Shown piece by piece: positions 28,560 through 41,200 of a stretch of 64,000 nt of DNA. Each line of letters begins with the position of its first letter. The stretch's first letter is position 1. The notes under the pieces were generated by a model. The model did no database searches, was not told the DNA's origin, and saw nothing but the letters and a program-made list of their open reading frames with translations. The translations under genes were made by a program, and so were the position numbers. This DNA comes from Antennarius striatus (taxonomy: Eukaryota > Chordata > Actinopteri > Lophiiformes > Antennariidae): the NCBI RefSeq assembly GCF_040054535.1, contig NC_090792.1:1845001-1909000 (forward strand), read 5' to 3'.

Positions 28560-29322
28560 TGCGGCCTGGGTTCTTTCAGGTCCACTTCCCTCAATGAACC
28601 GACAACCCACAGAGTAACAAACACCAACAGTGTTGAACTAGAACCAAGGCAGTTAGAGACCAACATCCCGCGACTTACCCTGAACTATTTTCAGGATAGG
28701 TCAGGGTCACAGCTTCAGGGTAGGTCAAAACTATGCAATAGCTTTCCATAGATGAAAGCTGTGCACTAGCTTTGATCTATGGTCTTACTCACACGGCCTC
28801 CCTCGTCTTTCTATCTTATCTGGTTCCTGAGTGTATAAAAGTTGAAATTTGATCTTGTCTTAGTTTCCTCAAGGTCAAGGTCATCATCTCATTTTCATCC
28901 CCTTTGCCGCCCAGGTAATGTGCTTTTTGTTTCATCTTTCAATCTGGAACAGTTGTGAAGATATTTGGCGGACTAACAAATGAAAGAACACATGAATACA
29001 GAAATTACAATACAGCACCGCTTTGAAGCGGGATATTATCAAGGCCACTCTCGACTTCAGAGTTTTCTGCCCATGCGCAGTTATAGCAGGGAACTACGCC
29101 TGGTAACAACACTTACCGTTGAAACAATATCTTCCGCACCAATGTGTACCATGTGACAAGTATGGACCAATCTTTAAACGGCTAATTTTCAAAGGAGCAC
29201 GTCTCTGACGTCATTGAGCAATTTTGTTTTTATGCTTTGATGTCTATGAAATTCAGTTCAGACCTCTAGAACCACATCACTTCCAGCACAATTACAAACA
29301 GACTGTCAAACCCGAGCGTCCG
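28560..29322 (+). promoter_or_regulatory. Upstream block of coiled-coil copy 3, split by a repeat
   Basis: Homologous to the promoter blocks of copies 1 and 2 at both ends (AGGTCCACTTC near 28578, then CATGCGCAGTTATAGCAGG near 29072). It keeps a CRE octamer TGACGTCA at 29206-29213 and a one-mismatch NRF1-type site TGCCCATGCGCA at 29068-29079. A dispersed repeat (28667-29037) is inserted between the halves. Confidence 0.5.
28667..29037 (+). repeat. Dispersed repeat of unknown family, copy A
   Basis: Matches 35716-36110 in direct orientation (TTTGATCTATGGTCTTACTC, then TCAAGGTCATCATCTCATTT, ending near CTTTGAAGCGGGATAT). No coding content and no family name from memory. Its absence from the matching place in copies 1 and 2 shows it was inserted. 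Confidence 0.75.
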
Positions 29323-32300
29323 ATGATTGAGTTTCAGTTGACTCCTCGAAACTTGGATCCAGAGGGTAATGCCTGACGTTTACACCAAGAGCTCATTTGT
29401 AAACTTTTACAAACGCCCTTCTGAGCTTCTTCTTTTCCTTTCGGCGTCTCCCTTCAGGGGTTGCCACAGCGATTCAATTGCCTCCATCTAACCCTGTCTT
29501 CTCTTCCTCTTCTCTCACACCAACTACCTTCATGTCCTCCCTCATTACATCCATAAACCTCCTCTTTGGTCTTCTTCTAGGCCTCCTACCTGGCAGTTCA
29601 AAACTCAGCATCCTCCTACCAATATATTCACTATCTCTCCTCTGGACATGTCCAAACCATCTCAGTCTGGCCTCTCTGACTTTATCTCCAGAACCTCTAA
29701 CATGTGCTGTCCCTCTGATGTACTCATTCCTGATCCTATCCATCCTGGTCACTCCCAGAGAGAACCTCAGCATCTTCATCTCTGCTACCTCCAGCTCTGT
29801 CTCCTGTCTTTTCCTCAGTGACACTGTCTCTAGACCAAACAACATCGCTGGTCTCACCACAGTTTTGTACACCTTTCCTTTCATTTTAGCTGAAACTCTT
29901 CTATCACACATCACACCTGACACTTTCCTCCACCCGTTCCATCCTGCCTGGACACGCTTCTTCACCTCTTTTCCACACTCTCCATTGCTCTGGACTGTTG
30001 ACCCTAAGTACTTCAAATCCTCCACCTTCTTGATCTCTTCTCCCAGTAACCTCACTCTTCCACTTGGGTCCCTCTCATTCACACACATGTACTCTGTCTT
30101 ACTGCGGCTAACCTTCATTCCTCTCCTTTCCAGGACAAACCTCCACCTCTCTAGCTTCTCCTCCACCTGTTCGCTGCTCTCACTACAGGTCACAATGTCA
30201 TCTGCAAACATCATAGTCCATGGAGATTCCTGTCTGACCTCGTCTGTCAGCCTGTCCATCACCATAGCAACAAGAAGGGGCTCAGAGCTGATCCCTGATG
30301 CAGTCCCACCTCCACCTTGAACTCTTTCAAGGTGGAGGTTCCACCATTTCGTCTTCTGCTCTGCCTTTGCCCTCTTCATCTTCCTCACCACCAGAGTCAT
30401 CCTACACACCACCATCCTATGCTGTTTGGCTACACTCTCACCTACCACTACTTTACAGTCACTGATCTCCTTCAGGTTACACCGTCTACACAAGATGTAG
30501 TCTACCTGTGTGCTCCTACCGCCACTCTTATAGGTCACTTTATGTTCCTGCCTCTTCTGAAAGAAAGCATTCATTTCATTACCATCCTTTTTGCAAAGTC
30601 AACTACCATCTGTCCTTCTGCGTTCCTCTCCTGGATACCAAACCTGCCCATCACCTCCTCATCACCTCTGTTTCCTGCACCAACATGTCCATTGAAGTCT
30701 GCTCCAATGACAACTCTCTCACTTCTAGGTATGCTCTGCATCACTTCATCAAAGTCCAACCAGAATTTCTCCTTCTCCTCCAGCTCACATCCTACCTGTG
30801 GAGCATACCCACTGACAACATTGAACATCACACCTTCTATTTCTAGCTTCAGACTCATCACTCTATCCGACATTCTTTTTACCTCCAGGACATTCCTAAC
30901 AAACTCCTCCTTCAAGATAACTCCTCCTCCATTTCTCTTCCCATCTACACCATGATAGAACAACTTGAACCCTGCTCCTAAACTTCTAGCCTTGCTACCT
31001 TTCCACCTGGTCTCCTGGACACACAGTATGTCTACCTTCCTTCTCTGCATCATGTCAACCAACTCTCTACCTTTTCCTGTCATAGTTCCAACATTCAACG
31101 TCCCTACTCTCAGTATTATACTCCTGGCGTTTCTCTTCTCTCTCTTCCTACGAACACACTTTCTTCCTCTCCTTCTTTGACCAACAGTAATCCAATTTCC
31201 ACCGGCACCGTGTAGGTGAACAGCACCGATGGCGGTCGTTGTTAACCCGGGCCTCGACCGATCCAGTATGGAAGTCATAGATTCAATTCACATATAGATT
31301 TAACAAAAGTTTTATGTCGGATGCTCTTCCTGACACAACCCTCTGTATTTATCCGGGCTTGGGACCGGCACAATAAGACACTGGCTTGTGGCCTCTTGCG
31401 GCTATATACCTTCTGAACTAAATATAAATATGTGAATATTTAATGTAACATATACATTTATATTTTAAGTGTGTTTCACTGAAAATCAATGAAAAATTTC
31501 ACTAAGCTTAGTTTTATTTTTCATTATAAATCTGCCAGTCAGTCTGAATTTTATTAGCAATGACATGTTAAACGGTGACAATGTCAAAGGTATGATTTTT
31601 TGTGGAATCATGGTGATGGATAACGTTGATAAGGGTACTTGTATTAAGAAACAAACAAACAAACAAACAAACAAACATTTTTTGAAATTAAATTGTGGTT
31701 ATTTTACAGTTGCATGACATCATCAACATGAAACACTTCATTAACATGTAGTTCTTTTTCTTCTTCACTGATGATGACTCCCGGTGAACAGCTGATCCCA
31801 TCAGGAGCGTCTGTCGTCCCGCGGAGACGAAATCCGGACCCCAGGAGAACAGCAGAACCAGGAGGAGGAACGGAAGAACGGTCCAGATGGTAGGAGAGCT
31901 TCAGATGAGAACGTTCTAGTATTTATTTCCCCCATCACTCATGTGACCTGCTACCTTCATGTGCTGCTGTTCTCCACAACTCTAACAACTGCTGACTACA
32001 ACTTTTTGTTATCTCACTAATTCTGTTCACTTCATCCTTCTCTTCTTCCACAACTGTAAAGGAGGAAAACGTAACGCCCACAGCCAAGGACCTGGGCGGG
32101 GCACAGGAGCAGATGGCAGAGGGGGGTCAGGACATCAACGCTGTTGATGGTGAGCTCCGTGACCTCCAGGTGAAATACGAAAAGGTCACGATGGCGTTGG
32201 ACGAGCTGCAGAAGAAGCAGGTGGAGCTGGAGCTGGAGAGCAGAAGTAAAGAGGAGCAGATTGCTGCTCTTCACCAGAGCCTCCACTCCCAGACAGAAAG

Positions 32301-33727
32301 ACAGGAGAAGATCCTTCAGGAGCACAAGGAGGAGGTGACCCGGCTCAACGACCTTCTGGAGAAGAAGGAGCTGGAGCTCACCAAGGCCAACCGGCGTGCC
32401 AGAAAACACAGGGAGACGTTGTACGAGCTGGACGACACCAAGCTGGCTCTGCAAGCCGTCCGAGATGAGCACCTCACCTGTGAGGAGCAGAAACGACTGC
32501 TGATGGAGGACATGGAGCACCAGTGGGAGAAGGCCATCAATAGAGAGGAGCAGCTAATGGAGATTCTGGAGGCCTATACCAGACAGCTGGCTGAGCAGAA
32601 GGAGCAGATGGAAAAGAAGCTGGTCGAGAAGGAGCAGATGGAGAAACACCTAATTGAGCAGAAGGAGCAGATAGAGAAACAACTAGTTGAACAGGAAGAG
32701 CAGATGGAGAAGCAGTTGGTTGAGCAGAAGGAGAAGATGGAGAAGCAGCTGGTTGAGAAGGAGCAGATGGAGAAGCAGCTGGTTGAGAAGGAGCAGATGG
32801 AGAAGCAGCTGGTTGAACAGAAGGAGCACATGGAGAAGCAGCTGGTTGAAAAGAAGGAGCAGACGGAGAAACAGCTAATTGAACAGAAGGAGCAGATGGA
32901 AAAACAATTGTTTGAGCAGAAGGAGAAGATGGAGAAGCAGCTGGTTGAACAGAAGGAGCAGATGGAGAAGCTGCTGGTTGAACAGAAGGAGCAGATGGAG
33001 AAGCAGCTGGTTGAGCAGAAGGAGAAGATGGAGAAATACCTAGTTGAGAAGGAGCAGATGGAGAAGCTGCTGGTTGAGAAGGAACAGATGGAGAAGCAGC
33101 TGGTTGAACAGAAGGAGCAGATGGAGAAGCAGCTGGTTGAACAGAAGGAACAGATGGAGAAGCAGCTGGTTGACCAGAAGGTGCAGATGCGAAAGCAGCT
33201 GGTTGAACAGAAGGAGCAGATGGAGAAGGAGCTGGTTGAACAGAAGGAGCAGATGGAGAAGGAGCTGGTTGAACAGAAGGAGCAGATGGAGAAGCAGCTG
33301 GTTGAGAAGGAACAGATGGAGAAGCAGCTGGTTGAGCAGAAGGAGCAGATGGTTGACCTGAGAGAGCATGTGCAGGTGGAGAGGGAGGTCCAGTCTTCTG
33401 AAGAGCACGAAGTCCCCCCACAGGTGAGCCTCTTCATTCTAGAGTCACAAGTTTCCAGCTCTTACCTGCAGTTTGTCACCGATCCCCCTGAACACAAGAC
33501 CTTTGGAGAGGAAATCAAACTGTCGTCTTTTTTCTTTTCAGGAGCTCCAGAAGAAGAAGTCAAAGAAGTTGAAGAGGAAGACACGCTCCTGCCATCGCCG
33601 TCCGTTCTCACGGGCCAGGAGAGAAGAACCCCCTGCCCTCTCAAATACCAAACTATTTCTCAGTATGACTAGATGTGTGATATATATATACATTTGCACA
33701 TATATATATGCATATTTTTTTGGATAA
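29323..33727 (+). CDS. Unrecognised coiled-coil protein, copy 3, with large repeat expansion (about 562 aa)
   Basis: Four exons join in phase: 29323-29365, 31792-31889, 32062-33423 and 33542-33727. The ancestral start codon seen in copies 1 and 2 is lost here (ATG to ATT, plus small deletions in exon 1). The next in-frame ATG at 29323 is the chosen start (MIEFQLTPRN), which is uncertain; an ATG at 32113 in exon 3 is an alternative. Exon 3 carries the shared coiled coil (KYEKVTMALDELQKKQ) and then about 24 units of 10 or 11 residues (consensus QKEQMEKQLVE), against 3 in copy 1. Exon 4 gives a basic tail (ELQKKKSKKLKRK) that runs past the copy 1 stop into an A/T repeat. Intron 1 contains an RTE LINE. 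No enzymatic motif; function unknown. Confidence 0.65.
29425..31410 (-). mobile_element. RTE-clade LINE, internally deleted, in intron 1 of copy 3
   Basis: The minus strand begins near 31410 with GAGGCCACAAGCCAGTGTC-type leader sequence. It then encodes an APE-type endonuclease (31278-30571: LRVGTLNVGTMTGKG, CVQETRWKG, GADFNGHVG). A one-base frame break near 30572 follows, then the rest of the endonuclease (GGRSTQVDYILCRR) and the RT C-terminal part with its active site (WTMMFADDIV) in one frame to 29474. The N-terminal half of the RT is deleted (jump after KTKWWNLH). The 3' end has the CCCTGAAGGGAGACGCC motif. Inactive. It resembles proteins often labelled craniofacial development protein 2-like, which derive from RTE endonucleases. 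Confidence 0.85.
32587..33357 (+). repeat. Coding minisatellite (30/33 bp) in coiled-coil copy 3
   Basis: About 24 in-frame units, 18 of 33 bp and 6 of 30 bp, encode LVEQKEQMEKQ or LVEKEQMEKQ. Substitutions are scattered and often shared between neighbouring units. Complementary-strand and shifted-frame open readings over this region are shadows of the repeat. Confidence 0.95.
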
Positions 33728-35211
33728 TAAGTACTGAAAATGAATGAATCAGAAAAATAAAAAAACAACTCGTTTCTGACATGTTGTTTGACACCCGTAA
33801 GAGAGGATGACTACCACTCTTCCTCAGAACCACATAAAAAACATTAAATAACAAAGGAAAAATTAACCAGGTTTGCATCATATAATGAGAGCTGGAACAA
33901 CAACAACTGCCATTGGGGACAAACGTGTAAAGAGATCCGTCGAAAATGTCAACAATACTAAAATAGAATGCCTTTGTACAAAACAAGCCAAAACAGCAGC
34001 AGTGAAGTAAATCCTGCATGTGTCAAAAATGCAATCTCAGTAAAAATGGGACTTTGCTGAGATTGTGTCAGAGTTGATTTTATGTGCCGATTTTTTCCTG
34101 ACATTTTGGAAGTGCTCCAGCTTTGTAGAGAAGCCCTTCACTTTGCCATAAAGCATTTACATGTATTTGTTATTCCTTTTAATAAAAAGTCCTCATAAAA
34201 TTAGGCACTTAATATTTTTTCATATATTTCCTCTTAAAAGTTGCAATTATTCAAATAAACCATTCCTTTTAATCACCAATGAAATGTTATAAAATGTGAA
34301 TAGATCGGTGATGTGTGGAGAGGTTTATGGCTGGTGAGGCACTGACTTCATCATAATCAGATGACGATGTTTACAACCTACAGTGTAGCTTATTCACCAT
34401 TTAATTAGCAACACTGAGTGGGTTGTTTTTAAAGTCTCATTGCAGAATTATTCACACATACAAACTAACACACAAATAAGCACATTTGATTAAAAAACTT
34501 CTTATGTTGTTACGAACACGTTTTTTTATGTTGTTTACTCATAAATGAAGTCCATACGCAGCTCCTTCTGAGCAAAAGCAATGAAAAAATTTCGAGTTAA
34601 GATGTGTAATCCTCCATTTTTATAGTAAGTCAAGGCAAGCGGACAACAAATGAACTGTACTTGACTCGCTGAGTATACTGTACAATGTACAGTACATTGT
34701 AGTTTGCTGTCACTTCTTCTACGGCCGACGAAGAGGAATCCTCGGTCAATCCCTGGGATCACCAGCGCCCCCTACCATGAGGCACGAGAACTGCGTGCCT
34801 CACTTTGTGCCTTCTCCCAATGGTTTCAGGACCGCTCAACTCAAGAAAGATGTTACACATACAGTTGTTGACAACAACAACAAAAAACACTGTACATTCT
34901 ACACATCAGCTAAATTATGGACATTTAGTTCATGGAACAAACCTGTTTGAAAGTTTTATTAGCGACGTACAGAGAGCTAGCATTACGGTCTCACTGTAAC
35001 CCTAGCATGTCACCATTTGACTGGAATAGATCTAGAAATAGAAAGAATAACACTTAAACAATAAAGATGAATTCAAATATAATAAGTAACAAGAATAATT
35101 TAACGTGAAAAAGACAATGATGTAACATGTCTGTGTTTATATGAAGTTAATTTATAAATAAAAAAACCCCCATCTGCGTAGCGGCGCTTTATTTTGGTGA
35201 ACCGGTCGCCG
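33728..35211. other. 3' flank of copy 3 and intergenic region
   Basis: 33780-33880 matches the 3' flanks of copies 1 and 2 (GAGGATGACTACCACTCTTC). The part at 34310-34830 (GGTGAGGCACTGACTTCATC, then GAGGCACGAGAACTGCGTGC) looks like a transposon remnant but was not classified. No gene seen. Confidence 0.45.
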
Positions 35212-35219
35212 TGACGTCA
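35212..35219 (+). promoter_or_regulatory. CRE palindrome in the nrde2 promoter
   Basis: TGACGTCA 27 bp upstream of the nrde2 ATG, in a short G/C-rich stretch. A full CRE this near a start codon is typical of TATA-less housekeeping promoters; binding is inferred. Confidence 0.5.
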
Positions 35220-35245
35220 TAAACCTGCGACTGTTTATATGCGAC

Positions 35246-38200
35246 ATGTCTCTGTTTCCAGCTTTTGCAGAAGAGAGCGCAAAAGTTGAAGTTTCGTCAA
35301 AAGGTGATCACTTTTTCAGTTAATATGTTTGTGAACGGTTTTTATTGACACCGCGGAACAAGCGGATGAATGGATTGACTGTCTTTGATCGACAAACGCG
35401 GACAGGTTTCAGTTAAAGCTGACCTCCACCAAAAAGTAAAGGAAGCTACTGCTAGCTTGAATCACAGCTTGGATCAGCTTAGAGATTCTCACAGATCTCA
35501 GTCGTGAGGATTCCGTGAACTTCTTCATTAACTAAATACACAATCTTTTAGGGACGACATTCATTTATGTGTTCAATTTTTTTCAGACAGTTATTTCATT
35601 TGAATGAAATTGTTTCATATTTGGTAACAGCAAGTACCAGGATGAAGAAAACTCCAGTAAAACTCTGTAATACCTATAAAACACCTAGAACCAATGCAGT
35701 CACAGACTGCAAGATCCCGCGACACCCCTGAATTCAAAATGTTACCCTAACCGAATATTACAGGTTAAAGATAAAAGCTAGTGCTCTGACCTACTGTCAT
35801 TGACCAAAGTACTAGCTTTGATCTATGGTCTTACTCACACTGGGCTTCTCCCTTGTCTTTCTATCTTATCGGGTTCCTTGAGTGTACAAAAGTTGAAAAT
35901 TGACCTTGACCTAGTTTTCTCAAGGTCAAAGTCATCATCTCATTTTCATCCCATTTGCTGCCCGAGTAATGTGCTTTTTGTTTCATCTTTCTATCTGCAA
36001 TGGTTGCAAAGATATTTGGTGGACATACTAACGAACAGACGAACGAATGGATGGACGGACGGACACTGACAATTACAATACATCACTGCTTCGAAACGGG
36101 ATGTAATAATCTGGCCAATATTTGTCATCAGAACATTGATGAGTTGTTTGCTTTAGACCCTGTTGTGTTGTTACGTTTGTGTTGATGTCCTGCTGTTGTC
36201 AGCGACGTTACATCAGACGAGGGACGTGAAGCCACTTCTGCCCCTCCTCCAACCAGCAGTACACTATGTTCAGTATTGTTGACTCAGATTAGTTTCATAT
36301 TTCTTATACCCTCTGGATTTAACATAATCTAATCTCAATAGCATGGGATTAGAAAATGCAAACAAAACTACAGTAATTTGTGATTGATATCCTTCATGAT
36401 CAATAAGCTTCCTTATTATGTACTAATTCTGTTTTATGGCCTCACTCTCCTTGTAGAACTAGACTGGCTGAGAAACACCAGTTTCCAGTCTGGAGATGCC
36501 CTCTCGATTCACAATCAGTATTTGGAACGGACCAGTGAGAAAGAATCAAGGTACAAAGGACCAACAAATATAAAATGCAAATGAACTGGAATAAATTGCC
36601 TAATCCTTTATGACGTATATTGAATTAAAGGAATGTTTTACTTCATCAATATTATTCATTTTGTGTATATTGTTTTTTCTATGATGGCAACAAATTGCAA
36701 AGAAGTCCTGGTGTACAGTTTTACCACTGTGTTGTATTACACAAGCAATTTCCTTTGCTTTTTTAAGAGAAACATTGCAGTTAGTATTTCTTTAAATGCT
36801 TAATTTTTAAGTAATTTTTGTATTCATTTTTCCATCACTTTTTAATATTTTCTATGTTTTTGCAGCTGTATTTACTTTATCAACTGGGAAGCGTCTAGCT
36901 CTGTTTAAAAAGCTGGACAAAAAAGATTTCCTAAAAACTTTTCACTGTGATTATTATTTATCTCACCTTATGATCATCACTGTAAACAGAGAGTTGGGCT
37001 CTGGAGGAAAGGAGAAAGACGATGAAGAGCCATCCAAAAAGAAGAAAAAGAAAAGTGTCAAGAAAAGAAAAAAGAAGAAAAAACACAAAAAGACGAGTGG
37101 GAGATATTCCGACAGCAGCGGGTCTGACTCTGAAACCATTTACCCCAGTGACCTCAAAAAGGAAGAAGCAAATCGGTATTGACACACACACATTTTCGTT
37201 TTGTTATGGCTATGCTTACACTCTTCAATTTATTAACCTTACTTGTTCACTTCTGTCTGTACCGTTGGTGTGTGTGGGGCTTGTGTGTGCATCGACGCAG
37301 ACCCCAGGCTGCTCCGTTATCAAGTAAATTCTCCTGGTTGGATGACGTCCAGTCACCCACGGAGCAGCTGTTCTGTGTGGACCAGAAGGCAGACGCAGCA
37401 AATTGGACGTACAAGACCCTGTACAGAGGAGACGTCGCCCGGTAACACACACCTTCATTCACATCCTCTTTGCCGCCACATATTTCTTTCAAATGTTTTC
37501 AACGTTTCATAAAGAATAAGTGTGTGTCTTAAATACTATAACTGCTCATCCTAACTACCTGATTCTCAAATCAAGAACAGAGACATCATGAAACTCAGGA
37601 AAGATTATGAACAGAAACTTCCATGTCATGGAAGATGTTTAATGTAGTAACACTTGTTTACTTAGTAAACAAGTAGGCAGTCGGTTGTCATTTTAAATAT
37701 GATTGTAAATTGCGTGTGTGTTTTCCAGGTATAAGAGGAAAGGCAGCAGCTCCTTGGGGCTTGACCCTCGTAATCAGGGAATCAGCTGGGAGGACTCCAA
37801 GACAAATAAGAAGCATAAAGGTGGGGACAAGAAGAAAACAGAAGACAGATACTTCTCGACAGTCAGTCGACAGCTGCTGCGGTCCAATCCTCCCATTCCT
37901 ACATTAGCAACACTTCCTGAGAGCAGCAGTGCCAACGGCCCCACCGCCTTCCTTCCACTGGAAGGAGAGGAAGAGAACAAAAGAGGAGAGGAAGGTAGGA
38001 GATGTAGCAACAACAGGCAGTGAAGAGGCTTTATGTCTCAAAATAAAATGACTTCAGCTGGTGTCGTTTCATTATAACTAATAAACGGCAGTTATACATC
38101 CAGCTCTTACTGCAGCAGAAAGTTTAAATGTCTCACAGAATTAACAAGAAATATTTAAGATCTGTGACAGGAATGCAGACTCTGAATCGCAGGATTTGAG

Positions 38201-41200
38201 TGCACCTTTTTGTGTGTTAGAGATCTCAGGTACATGAAATTCTATTTTATATTTCCTGTGTCAATCCAGGAGAGAGAGCGCTGACATCATCGGTGAATCC
38301 CCTCAGAGTGTACGACTCCTCCACAGCCCTGTGGTTGCAGGGGAAGGGCCCGCAGGAGCTGATGGAGCGGGAGAAGCAGGACGTGCAGACGGGGCACGGC
38401 GTTCTGCTTCTGTCTGGCAAAACCGAAGAGTTCAACAAGCAGCTGAGAGAGCGGCCAGACGACACGCAGCTTTGGATCAACTTCATAAGATACCAGGTAA
38501 CGCAATGAGAGAATGTGTGATGTCTGTCTGATATCAAATAAGATATCAGACACATAAGGTACAGCTTTAGTTGTATTGATTTTTGTATTGTTTTCAATTG
38601 AACTGATTGTAACCAAGCATTAGTTTTATTAATGTTTTGCAGAACTGCGGTTTTAAAATCAGCCCTAATAAGGGAACAACCAGTAACTGATGAACGCTCC
38701 CTGTTGTTAAACAGTGAGGTCATCCCTTGCAGAATTACTCCTCAACTTATCCACCTGTCCCTCTGCAGGATGAGCTCAGCGCAACGGTGTTTGGAGGTGA
38801 GGAGGAACAGCAGAGCGGCGTTTCGTCGGAGCGTCGTAAGTCTTCCCACCGAGCGGTCCTGGAAAAAAAACTGAGTATTGCCGATCGTGCGGTGGCCACC
38901 AACCCCACCTGCATCGCTCTGCAGCTGGAGAGGCTGAGGATCTACCAGGAGCTCTGGGAGCCGTCTGTTCTGTCTAAAGAGTGGAAGAAACTGGTCAGTC
39001 TGCAGTCAAAGCTTTTGGAACGCAGTCATATTCCTACCATTGACCGTGAATCAATCTTACAGTTAATTCAGGCTAAGATAACATACGTTTCACCCTTCGC
39101 ATTCCCAGGTGTTCCTTCACCCAAACAGCGCCCCCTTGTGGAGGGAGTACCTGCTCTTCACTCAGAGTTACTTCAGCAGCTTCACCGTGTCGAAGGTGAA
39201 CGCTGCCTACGGGAAGTGTCTGAGCACGCTCAGTGCTGTCCGTGACGGCAGCATGGTCTCCCACCCCGCCCTGCCCGGGACCGAGGAGGACATGTTGGGT
39301 AACAGAGTTTCTGTTCCGCCTTCACATTTTCAGATTTTCTTTTCCAAGTACCTGTCATCCAGTTACCTGACTCAGTTTGTGAGGGAGCCCAGTTTTATCA
39401 CTGTGTGCTTAAATCTACAAATCAAGTGTCTTTTGATACATTTAAAAAATTATGGTCTCATTTCTTTGAGTATGAAATGTTTTGTTTTTTAATTTCACAG
39501 TGTTCAAGGAAACTAGTTTTTTGTTAGTTAGACTTTGGTGCTGATAAAGATTATTCTCAGAGTCCAGAATTTCTTTAGGAACACCTCCAAGAATTTTCCC
39601 TTCCAAGTTCAGTGACATTGATGTAATGTTTGGACTAAAATTATAGGATAAAAATCACCATAAGACCTTCTACACACAAAATTCTGTTTTGGATCCAAAT
39701 AATACTTCAGATATGATGATAAAAAATGTCAAATTTATTCTTGAAAATTGCATTCATATTACAAACGTGAAGTGAATGAAAGCTGGACTGAAACTCTGTT
39801 TTGATTCAGATTCTTGGATAACGAACTAGTAACTTAACCAGACTGGATTTTCATGGTTATGAAGTCAGATAACAGAGGTCTGATTGTCATGTCTCACCTG
39901 GTTGTAGGTGAGATGATATCATAGGGAAACTCCCCTGACGGAGGTATGTGCCTTCTTGAGTGCTGTCTACTTTAAAGTTATTTTTTCTTGTTGTTCCTTG
40001 TTCTCTCTCCAGATATTTTCACCCAGCAGTGTCATTTCCTCCGTCAGAGCGGCCACTCAGAGAAGGCCGTTTCTCTGTTTCAGGCCATGATCGACTTTAC
40101 TTTCTTCAAACCTGACAGCGTACGAGAAATGTCCACCAAGCAGCAGGTAACACGTATGCATGAAATAAATCATTACACATGCACTAACGTAACTTTAATT
40201 TTAGCATTTAAAATTTGACTCCAAGCCTAATAAGTAATCTAGAATCAATATTTATAATGACAGCCAAAGCTTTCAGTTCAGCATTTTGTTGCACTGCTTG
40301 GATGTCTGTGATCGATGTAAAATGAAATAAAATATCATCTTTGCAAATATTTATGGACGCAGTAAAATACAGCGCATACACAGAGATTAAATGTATTCCT
40401 GAGGATTAATTTTTTTCTTGAACAGATACAGTTCGTCTCACTCAATCCAAAATGTTAGTGAACCTCAAATCTGGAGTTTTTAACTGGGGAAGGAGTTTTA
40501 GTTCGGAGAATTTCTGTGTGCACAATTATTAGGAAACAATTAGTATGCAGAATTATTATGCAACTATAACCACATGAAAATGATTTTTAAAAATATATAA
40601 CTGTTAATTTTAATAGGTTAGAGTAAGAATTTTAAAAAAAGTTCTTCCTTACTACATACTCAACCATTTGATGGATTCATGAAAATCCATCAAATCGTTC
40701 TGTGTAACTGTTTACAGTCAGACTAACAAACAGAATACTGGTGTAGAAACACGTGTTCCGGTGCTCTAACAGAGGAGGACATTGTGTTTCTGAGTTCTGT
40801 TTCTACGTGTGTGCACAGGTTGAGTTCTTTGAACCATTCTGGGACAGCGGGGAGGCGAGAATTGGGGAGCTGGGGGCCAGAGGCTGGAAAGCTTGGATGC
40901 TTCAACAAGAGCGAGGAGGGTGGTTACAGCCCCCTGCAGGTAAAACACACAGACTGGTTCCTAAGGCAGCATTACACAGGTTCTAGTGTGGATTTATATA
41001 CTGGAAAATCCATAAATTGTTTAAATTAAAATTGTATAGAAGCAAAAAAAAAAGAATCTACGTTCACTATTTATGCTTGTCTGTTTCCACAGAAGAGGAG
41101 GAGGAGGAGGAAGAAGATGAGGAAGAAGTGAAGGATCGGAGCAAATCCAGACAAACCATCTGGGTGGAAGTGGAGTCGTCTCGTGAAGCAGCTCATTGGC

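Noticed and set aside
29478-30955. Plus-strand frames of 280 and 212 codons
   Set aside because: Antisense of the RTE LINE, whose minus-strand endonuclease and RT motifs are clear.
32537-33421. 294- and 287-codon Pro/Ala/Ser or Cys/Phe/Ser repeats antisense to copy 3
   Set aside because: Shadows of the coding minisatellite; no splice or domain support.
34310-34830. Possible hAT-type remnant
   Set aside because: Some motifs feel familiar, but no termini, duplication or second copy in the window could be found.
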